A DNA stretch of 64,000 nucleotides from Nemertoderma westbladi. Its lineage: Eukaryota; Xenacoelomorpha; Nemertodermatida; Nemertodermatidae. Location of the stretch: the NCBI GenBank assembly GCA_032718475.1, contig JAUCBJ010008438.1, positions 1 to 64,000 of the forward strand. Reading direction: 5' to 3'. Numbering within the stretch: the stretch's first letter is position 1; each line of letters begins with the position of its first letter. The position numbers and the translations under genes are program-made. Under the pieces are notes generated by a model. It saw only the letters and a program-made list of their open reading frames with translations. It was not told where the DNA came from and ran no database searches. Positions 58,073-64,000 of this stretch are shown here, piece by piece.

Positions 58073-58376
58073 GAGTATTTATTATAACATATAATAATAA
58101 TTCTTTACTACATACGTATATGTGTAATCTACAAATATAAGTAGCATATAATAACGCAATAATTAATTATATATACATTAATTCGACGACAACCATTTCC
58201 CATAACCAACCGCGAGTTTCGCAGGAGTATTTATTATAACATATAATAATAATTCTTTACTACATACGTATATGTGTAATCTACAAATATAAGTAGCATA
58301 TAATAACGCAATAATTAATTATATATACATTAATTCGACGACAACCATTTCCCATAACCAACCGCGAGTTTCGCAG
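58073..58376. repeat. Perfect 152-bp tandem duplication
   Basis: 58073-58224 and 58225-58376 look identical. The unit covers the spacer and the last 16 codons or so of the 58330-58926 gene, so the spare copy of that gene end lies in the spacer. Confidence 0.95.
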
Positions 58377-58926
58377 AACAATAATTAAAACAAAAATCAC
58401 TATTATCAGAATGGTAGGCACAATTTGTTATTGCCGAAAAATCGTGAAAAAGGCATTTGGTGTCATAATCAACATATTTTTCGTTTATGCCGTACGTTTC
58501 TAGAAGTGTTCCATTCACATTAAATTCATTTTTTAAAATAAATAATTTCGGTATTCCGCGTATTAATATTTGAAACCCCAACCGTTTTTTTTCTTGTAAC
58601 CATTCCTGTATGTACATTTTAAATGCGCTTTGGTCCATAAATCCGTAGTCAAAATTAATGTGATGCGTAATATTGGCGAGTTGTGTGAGACGGTCGTATT
58701 CGCTTAAACTTAAAATTTTTGCAGGTGGACCATTAATAAACCATACGTTTTCTAATGATTTGATGGTAGTATTATAAGCCGCAAACTCTTTAAAATAAAT
58801 GGTTGCAACGGGGTGTTGGTCGATCTGCGGAAGATGCGTATAATATTGGAAATCTACTATTATTCCCGGGTTTTCCAGCGTCGGGTAATAATCACGCCCA
58901 CGGCTGCGACTTAGAAATTTATCCAT
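58330..58926 (-). CDS. Unrecognised protein of the Polinton-like cluster (198 aa)
   Basis: 198 residues, no motif I can name. Aromatic-rich with a DKFLSRSRGRDYYPTLENPG start and a Cys/His-containing C-terminal third (CLFHDFSAITNCAYHSDNSD, CFNYCSAK) that might bind metal. The gene end is duplicated (152-bp tandem repeat). It lies between the core-like gene and the capsid-associated pair on the same strand, so a structural or packaging role is possible but unproved. Confidence 0.6.
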   Translation of the reverse strand: MDKFLSRSRGRDYYPTLENPGIIVDFQYYTHLPQIDQHPVATIYFKEFAAYNTTIKSLENVWFINGPPAKILSLSEYDRLTQLANITHHINFDYGFMDQSAFKMYIQEWLQEKKRLGFQILIRGIPKLFILKNEFNVNGTLLETYGINEKYVDYDTKCLFHDFSAITNCAYHSDNSDFCFNYCSAKLAVGYGKWLSSN

Positions 58927-59000
58927 ATAGTCGCTATAACTTCAGATAATCAGATAATAATAAATAATAAATAATTTACATCGATTAAATTGTGACTATC

Positions 59001-59804
59001 TCAATCAATTCGTATAAAATGAAGCGTCAATATTGAATTTCCATAATGAAAGCGCAACAAATTTCCGGAATCTCCAATCAATCGAACTCGTATATAACGT
59101 AAATTAGATGTTGAATTAACTTTTTTATAGTAGACTTCCTCAACTTCACGACTAATAATTTGCCCATATTCCCCTTCTATGGGTATGCTACGCAACAGAG
59201 GGTATTCGCTATTGTCTACAAATTGAGGTTCGACGCAATTGATATGTATATTTATGTTGGGTTCCAGTATTTCGACAGCATTAGGATGCTTATGGCAGTC
59301 GTACTTATTATTCCGCGAATCAATCCTTAGCAAGTGATAATCCCCCGCAGCATTTTGCACACACATAAAACCTTTGCCATCAACCTCGTGTTCTGTTAAT
59401 CCTAGGTAACCACCCAAACGTTTACTGACAAATATCGACAACTGTTTACCTTTAAAATGTATGGTTATATTACCAGAGCGTGCTGTATTATCAATTATAT
59501 TAATTTGGCCTTTAATAAGGCTTTTGTTGAAGTACTCAATGATCCTTTCCAATGATAGGAAAGATCCTTCGGGGAGAGTAACATCTCTTGTAAACATTTT
59601 TTTATTTTTTATGGCCTTTATATAAATGTCGCTATTGTCATACCTGATACTAGATACGTACGTTATACCGGTTAAACCTATTAACCATTGCCCTTTAGCG
59701 AAAGGTAAAGGAATTTGCAAATTTGTTTGGAAATCGCCGGCGCTATTACGCGGGAATTCTATGGGGTTTGCGTTTGAGGGTAGTACAACGTAATAACTGT
59801 TCAT
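59001..59804 (-). CDS. Capsid-associated candidate 2 (LPSNANP family)
   Basis: 267 residues. The N terminus MNSYYVVLPSNANPIEFPRN and the following strand pattern (GDFQTNLQIPLPFAKGQWLI, GLTGITYVSS) parallel those of the next gene. The two are therefore paralogues: both have x-LxSNA, a D/N-F strand, W-x-x-GL and YVS blocks. The C-terminal half is strand-rich (YKKVNSTSNLRYIRVRLIGD, LLRFHYGNSILTLHFIR). A minor capsid or penton-like role is inferred from pairing, length and location. Its ATG overlaps the upstream gene's TGA (ATGA). Confidence 0.65.
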   Translation of the reverse strand: MNSYYVVLPSNANPIEFPRNSAGDFQTNLQIPLPFAKGQWLIGLTGITYVSSIRYDNSDIYIKAIKNKKMFTRDVTLPEGSFLSLERIIEYFNKSLIKGQINIIDNTARSGNITIHFKGKQLSIFVSKRLGGYLGLTEHEVDGKGFMCVQNAAGDYHLLRIDSRNNKYDCHKHPNAVEILEPNINIHINCVEPQFVDNSEYPLLRSIPIEGEYGQIISREVEEVYYKKVNSTSNLRYIRVRLIGDSGNLLRFHYGNSILTLHFIRID

Positions 59805-60685
59805 TCTTGTAGTTTTTGTCGCCGTTGTTGTTTTTTGAGTTCTAGAACTAAAATTGTTTTACCCCCATGAAAGACTATATGCTTTCCTTTATGGTCGCGA
59901 AGCGTTATACTAATTGTGTCGAGCACTTTTTTATTTCTTAATTGTTTGTAATGTGTGTTTTTGAATTCCAGGTTGATGAATGAGTATGGTTCCCATTTCA
60001 AAGGGATTATCCGCAAAAGAGGCGCCATCGAATGTCCTACGTGAGAAGATTCAATCATATCTGTATATATAAACATTGTGTGTCTATCCCTCGTTATATC
60101 GCAAGGTTCGGGGAATTCAACTCCATCCGCTTTGTTTGTATCTTTACAGCCTAAGTTCAATAAATCATCATCTTTGTTATAGTGTATTGCCCAAAGCGCC
60201 CCAAGACCCATTAAATTATTTTTTAAACTCGATAACCCGAAAATATTTATTATATCTCCATAGAATTGGAAATAGCGGCCTTTCTCACAATGTAGACGAA
60301 TTTTTGATGTATGTTTTTGGTAGTTAAACTTAACATCTTTGAAACCGTGGTGGGATAATGCGGGATTTTTCAAATAAACACTAATATGGTTTAAAATTGA
60401 CTCAATAGAAGCATATAGACCAAGATTAAAATCGATTTCTATAAGATTGTATGGAGCTATATGAAATTCCAAATCCTCATCAACCATATATTCACCAATT
60501 CTAATTCCAGATCTTTGTTCAATATTTCTATAGGTCGACACATACTGTATTTCCTTTAGACCCACGACCCAATCTGTGCTGACGGGGATAGGTTTGGACA
60601 ACTCAATCGTGAAATCGCTGGGAGTGTTATCAGGATATTTATCTAGACTGGCGTTGGAAGTCAACGTTAAATGTAAGTAATCCAT
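59801..60685 (-). CDS. Capsid-associated candidate 1 (LTSNASL family)
   Basis: 294 residues. Starts MDYLHLTLTSNASLDKYPDN, then FTIELSKPIPVSTDWVVGLK and EIQYVSTYRN, paralogous to the 59001-59804 product. The central part is strand-rich and the end is basic and Gln-rich (LELKKQQRRQKLQE). Proteins with this SNASLDxxPxN start commonly accompany the F54H12.2-like capsid gene in invertebrate genomes, as I recall. The exact structural role is unknown. The last codons overlap the next gene by 4 bp, suggesting coupled translation or a shared transcript. Confidence 0.65.
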   Translation of the reverse strand: MDYLHLTLTSNASLDKYPDNTPSDFTIELSKPIPVSTDWVVGLKEIQYVSTYRNIEQRSGIRIGEYMVDEDLEFHIAPYNLIEIDFNLGLYASIESILNHISVYLKNPALSHHGFKDVKFNYQKHTSKIRLHCEKGRYFQFYGDIINIFGLSSLKNNLMGLGALWAIHYNKDDDLLNLGCKDTNKADGVEFPEPCDITRDRHTMFIYTDMIESSHVGHSMAPLLRIIPLKWEPYSFINLEFKNTHYKQLRNKKVLDTISITLRDHKGKHIVFHGGKTILVLELKKQQRRQKLQE

Positions 60686-60699
60686 AATAATATAATTAA

Positions 60700-61785
60700 T
60701 TATTGTACGTGATCAACCCACCGATGTGCCGCAAAACCAACAAATTTAACCAAATATTGCTTTTTGCCGCTTTTATTTACTTTTTCTTTAATTATTTTTT
60801 CAATTGGTAGGACTTGAAATGGTTCTATTACCTTTTGGATTTCATGCCGATAAAATGTCCCCTTTATAACGCGCCCATTCGAGTCCGCAACTTCGTACAT
60901 AGGGTACGGCTCTCGATCCAATCTTATTCTGTAAATTTTGAAAATTTCTACAGTATAATTAGGTGTATAACCTTTGTCAAATGGCTTTCTAGCTAAACTC
61001 AGCCGCACCTTATCACCAACCTTGAAATGAACTCGACGCTGCGCACGGCGTTTTCTTTTATTGGGATGACCCACACTCCCATATAGTTTTAAAAATAGGT
61101 CAGTTTCATTCTTTTTATTGACAGAGTTTGGCGCCATACCAATGGTTCTATGTATTGAATTATTATATGCAACCAATATTTTTGGCAATATACCCATCCA
61201 TTCTCTATTCTGTTTCCTCGTGAAAATTCTGTACATGCGAGATTTGAGGGTGCGATTCAGCCTTTCACAGATACTAGCTTTAAATTGGCTAACTAAAGTA
61301 TAAAAATGAACATTATTGTTCAGTAAGAAATCTTTCACCAATTTATTAACAAACTCAGTTCCTTGATCAACCGCTAGCCGTTTAGGTTTTCTATCTTTAA
61401 ATATCGCGGCTAGGGCCCTTTTAATTTCGACCCCTGTTTTACGTTTTAGACCCAACGCCCACGCCTTCCGACTAAAACAGTCAATACAAGTAAGTATGTA
61501 ACCGTAGCCATTATTCTCACCCCTAAAAGGTTGCATATCGCACAAATCCGCTTGGTATAGATCACCAATACCGCTCGTGAAGATTTTTGATGTCGGGTAA
61601 TGGCGCCTAGCCGGCGCGTGTAGGGAATACGTTCGTTGGGAGCTCAACCATTCTTTTGCGCGATTTCTCGTAACTTTAGCGGCTTTCGCTAGTTTGGTTA
61701 CGCTCGCGAAACCGGCAGCATTTGAAACATCGTAATATATTCTTCCCAGTCGTTTGTTTGTTCGATTTTCTACGATTCTCCCCAT
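60700..61785 (-). CDS. Polinton-type DDE integrase with C-terminal chromodomain (F54H12.3-like)
   Basis: 361 residues. An N-terminal helical/zinc-binding-like region is followed by the rve core: Asp80 in YQADLCDM, Asp140 in AVDQGTEF, Glu174 in KASICERLNRTLK. The spacing of 33 between the last two matches Polinton integrases. AYNNSIHRTIGMAPNSV and an SH3-like FKVGDKVRLS follow. The C terminus (KKQYLVKFVGFAAHRWVDHV) is a chromodomain-like module, which in relatives guides insertion into chromatin. All catalytic residues are present, so it looks functional. It catalyses 3'-end processing and strand transfer of the element DNA. Confidence 0.92.
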   Translation of the reverse strand: MGRIVENRTNKRLGRIYYDVSNAAGFASVTKLAKAAKVTRNRAKEWLSSQRTYSLHAPARRHYPTSKIFTSGIGDLYQADLCDMQPFRGENNGYGYILTCIDCFSRKAWALGLKRKTGVEIKRALAAIFKDRKPKRLAVDQGTEFVNKLVKDFLLNNNVHFYTLVSQFKASICERLNRTLKSRMYRIFTRKQNREWMGILPKILVAYNNSIHRTIGMAPNSVNKKNETDLFLKLYGSVGHPNKRKRRAQRRVHFKVGDKVRLSLARKPFDKGYTPNYTVEIFKIYRIRLDREPYPMYEVADSNGRVIKGTFYRHEIQKVIEPFQVLPIEKIIKEKVNKSGKKQYLVKFVGFAAHRWVDHVQ

Positions 61786-61909
61786 CGGTTGTGTCGTGTC
61801 GTGGAAGAAAACACTTGCAATGACAGTTAATACTTAATATGAAACGTTCAAAAAACATACTACTACTACTATTTTAATGTTATCCTGCGCTTTGTTTCCA
61901 CACGTCGAT

Positions 61910-62371
61910 TTATTGTAGTCCTACGTATTGTTTCCACGCGTCGGCGCGTTTTGTGTTGGAAGGGGTCACGCGGACCCTTTGCCGTTTCAACCAACCGCGA
62001 CCAATTAATCGTTTTGGTATCCTTAATCGTTTTAATAACCCCAAAAATGTTGCTTGTCCTGGAATTATTTCGGTGTTTTTCTTATTTTTTTTTGTAGTCA
62101 GCAATTCAATCAAATGATCAATATTTGCTCCAGGAATAAGTTTATTTTCTATATAGAGTTTATTATTATCGTTCCACCGTACTCTGTCTCGCGAGAATCG
62201 CATCAAATAACTCAACAATCGTTTGGCTTTCTGGGATGAAATTGTCACACCATCTAGCGGTTGTATTATATTATTGCTTTTCTTATTATTATTATTATAA
62301 GTATCCGTTAATAAAGTAGAAACTAGATACAACTTCTTAAAATTTCCGAGGCTAATCTCGTTATTTTTCAT
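61910..62371 (-). CDS. Unrecognised basic protein of the cluster (153 aa)
   Basis: 153 residues, basic. An N-terminal helical part is followed by an Asn-rich linker (NNNNKKSNN) and a region FLGLLKRLRIPKRLIGRGWL. A Lys/Arg-rich end follows. The P-G-x-x-F-L-x-L-L-K...IPKRLI pattern recurs, as I recall, in proteins of similar elements, with no known function. It lies between integrase and ATPase on the same strand. A DNA-binding role is inference. Confidence 0.55.
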   Translation of the reverse strand: MKNNEISLGNFKKLYLVSTLLTDTYNNNNKKSNNIIQPLDGVTISSQKAKRLLSYLMRFSRDRVRWNDNNKLYIENKLIPGANIDHLIELLTTKKNKKNTEIIPGQATFLGLLKRLRIPKRLIGRGWLKRQRVRVTPSNTKRADAWKQYVGLQ

Positions 62372-62492
62372 CGTTATATATCATTATTAATATATTAATA
62401 CTATATACTAGAGTTCACGTTCATGGACCGATAATAACCTAATTTCGGTGAAAGTCTAAACAATGTGTGAAAATGGTTTTAGCGCGGCGTCG

Positions 62493-63204
62493 CTACTGCG
62501 GTATAGACTGGGCCTCGGGGCGTTGGTGAGGTGTGTTAGAGTTCATATTCGCGGGTTGATAAACAGTTTGCCCTAATGGGTTGAAAATATCACCCCTAAC
62601 TCTTATACTATCATCCGTTTTTTGATGAAAGTCTAAGAGAAGGTGTGTGAATGGTTTTTGTGTGGCGTCACTATATGCTTGAACAATAAAATTGCTATTT
62701 TTTGGGTACACTTGCCGCGCTATATAGCTTATTTGACTTGCGTCGCGGGGATTTTTTGTGAAAATACAATATTGGGCATTTAGACTTCTAGTCCGTGTTT
62801 CCGCCCCCTTTACTGAAGAAATTTTGTGTTATATAGATAATGAAACAGGAAGTATGATGGCAGGTTTTTGTGAAGCTTTCTGTCAAACTCTCATCACTCT
62901 TACTTTCGCTTAACAAGTCGTCTATAATAATTAGATCGTTTTCGCGGAAAATAGAATTAATTTTTTGCGGTAAACCTTTGAATAGATGTGTTATACCCGG
63001 GAATTCTGGTGGGGTGGCGCCATAAAAGAATAATACACGCTTCGGGGTTATATCAAAAACTAAATTTTTATTTTTTACAATTTTTGATACCAACACTGTT
63101 TTTCCGGAAGAACTTGGACCCGCAATAATCATGGCCGAACCCATCTTGAAAGAGGCGTCGTATGATGTGATTGGTTCCCGCGATATCGTCGGCTCTCGGG
63201 ACAT
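62493..63204 (-). pseudogene. FtsK/A32-like genome-packaging ATPase, frameshifted
   Basis: The first part (63204-62788, 138 codons) holds Walker A GPSSSGKT (29-36), Walker B LIIIDD (91-96) and the downstream ITQNFF motif. It then stops soon after a GGGGG run (C run at 62804-62808 on the plus strand). The next frame continues the family pattern with KNPRDASQI and a C terminus starting near YPKNSNF, ending at 62493. A single-base gain in the G run is the simplest explanation, either a real mutation or a sequencing error. This ATPase family drives DNA into the capsid. As read, the gene would lack its C-terminal third. Confidence 0.85.
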
Positions 63205-63221
63205 TGTTGATAGGTAGCCAC

Positions 63222-63683
63222 TCAGTAGATGGGAAACCTAGAAACTTGACGGTTGACGCGTGTGCCAGAGGTAGTAGGTCTATACCCCCGGCGGGATTGG
63301 GCTAATTTTCTGCCTCTTACAGCCGTTATTATGGGTGATATTTTCTGATAAGCGTTAAGCCCACTCATTAAACCAGAGATTTGTAGATTTATAAATCCGC
63401 CCCTTTGCACCAATCGTTTACGATAAATTCGAATGGGATACTTGGCTTTTGGTTTTTTAGCGATCTCGCGTATTGTTTTTTTATGGCGTTTTAACCTCGC
63501 GATTGTTTGCTCAGGAATTTTTACGTTACCATTTAATACATTTAGAATAATATTAATTAGAAAACTTATAAGTTCGTCGGTTCCGCCGACACGTAAGAAG
63601 GTTTTTCTACGGTTGGGGGAGGCGTTAGATAAGAACTTTAAATCCCCGTCAAATTGTTTAATTAAAGCTTTGAGTGATTTCAT
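63222..63683 (-). CDS. Basic helical protein of the cluster (153 aa)
   Basis: 153 residues, strongly basic. The N-terminal half is helical (LKALIKQFDGDLKFL, ELISFLINIILNVLNG). It is followed by a Lys-rich RLKRHKKTIREIAKKPKAK and a GGFINLQISGLMSG patch. The end is Arg-rich (RGRKLAQSRRGYR). The K-R-H-K...Q-R-G-G-F pattern recurs in small proteins next to packaging genes of similar elements, as I recall. DNA/core binding is inferred. It lies 17 bp upstream of the ATPase gene on the same strand. Confidence 0.6.
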   Translation of the reverse strand: MKSLKALIKQFDGDLKFLSNASPNRRKTFLRVGGTDELISFLINIILNVLNGNVKIPEQTIARLKRHKKTIREIAKKPKAKYPIRIYRKRLVQRGGFINLQISGLMSGLNAYQKISPIITAVRGRKLAQSRRGYRPTTSGTRVNRQVSRFPIY

Positions 63684-64000
63684 TACATATATTAATAACT
63701 TATATAAACGAGAACAATAATAGTAAGTAATAAAACACCACCACCGTTATAAATAGTATCGATTATATGCGTGGGTGGGGTTTTTCACGCGATAAAACCG
63801 AGCAATTATAGAAACCGGCACTCTTTAAAACCTAACATCAATAATTAAGAACGCAAATCCACGTTTAAAAAACCAAACGAGATCCCACAGGACAAACCTA
63901 CAAAATTTCGAAATTATTCAAAAATGAAACTTTTAATTTTTCGAAAAATTTTATGAAATTTCTAATTAAATATTACTACCCAAATTACTAATAAAATTCA
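63684..64000. other. Upstream region of the cluster, to window edge
   Basis: AT-rich, no gene seen. Contains a GTGGGTGGGGTTTTTCACGC stretch. The element probably continues to the right. No terminal inverted repeat can be identified. Confidence 0.4.

Larger units (their letters stand above)
54600..64000 (-). mobile_element. Polinton/Maverick-like (Polinton-like virus type) element, right end outside window
   Basis: All genes from 55581 to 63683 lie on the minus strand with short gaps or overlaps: protease, capsid-like, core-like, capsid-associated candidates, integrase, ATPase. A DDE integrase with chromodomain beside adenain-like protease and FtsK-like ATPase is diagnostic of Polinton-type elements. 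The capsid-like/integrase pair corresponds to the family I know as F54H12.2/F54H12.3-like. No family B DNA polymerase is seen within the window. The left boundary is uncertain (54600-55580). Confidence 0.85.

Overview
This is a repeat-dominated piece of an animal nuclear genome. Host genes are sparse: a mitochondrial dihydrolipoyl dehydrogenase gene with GT-AG introns, a mitochondrial ribosomal protein uL22m/MRPL22, and a large intronless ZNFX1-like helicase. Around them lie LINEs, LTR retrotransposons, foldback elements, a tRNA-derived SINE and a Polinton-like virus-type element. Intron-bearing genes, animal-type LINE families and frequent TAGGCCTA-like words suggest a (marine) invertebrate. 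The phylum cannot be fixed from this window.

Layout. 1-5175: right part of an LTR retroelement: a hairpin minisatellite, a Gag-like ORF with zinc knuckles and a probable DEDD exonuclease domain, no visible pol, and a 542-bp terminal LTR. 6.2-9.0 kb: a decayed LINE split by a 1.26-kb foldback element built on a 15-bp repeat, with 8-bp target duplications. 9114-15079: a Ty1/copia element with LTRs that look identical, a tRNA-iMet-type primer site, one in-frame TGA inside pol, and a later 5'-truncated LINE insertion (7-bp target duplication). 15.65-18.4 kb: DLD, minus strand, three coding exons. 18.98-19.61 kb: an inverted-repeat element carrying CTCGGCCGAG palindromes. 20.96-25.31 kb: a CR1/L2-like LINE (minus) with 34-bp repeats in its 3' region, whose tail is present twice with a SINE between. 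26.3-31.3 kb: foldback elements and LINE remnants. 31651-36996: the ZNFX1-like gene with a PARP-like C terminus. 37.8-46.17 kb: one 8.4-kb minisatellite of 36/39-bp units. 46.5-50.85 kb: a long hairpin element, then an EN/RT LINE (minus). 52.3-53.0 kb: MRPL22. 53.43-53.79 kb: a MITE with 9-bp target duplications.

55.6-63.7 kb (running off the right edge): a minus-strand gene cluster of Polinton/Maverick or Polinton-like-virus type. It holds an adenain-like protease, a capsid-like protein (F54H12.2-like), basic core-like proteins, two paralogous capsid-associated candidates overlapping by ATGA, a DDE integrase with chromodomain (F54H12.3-like), and an FtsK/A32-like packaging ATPase broken by a frameshift. 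No DNA polymerase is visible in the part seen. Together these could supply integration, capsid assembly, maturation and genome packaging.

The items most worth a second look are the ZNFX1-PARP-like fusion, the exonuclease/zinc-knuckle Gag-like protein without pol, and the Polinton-like cluster.
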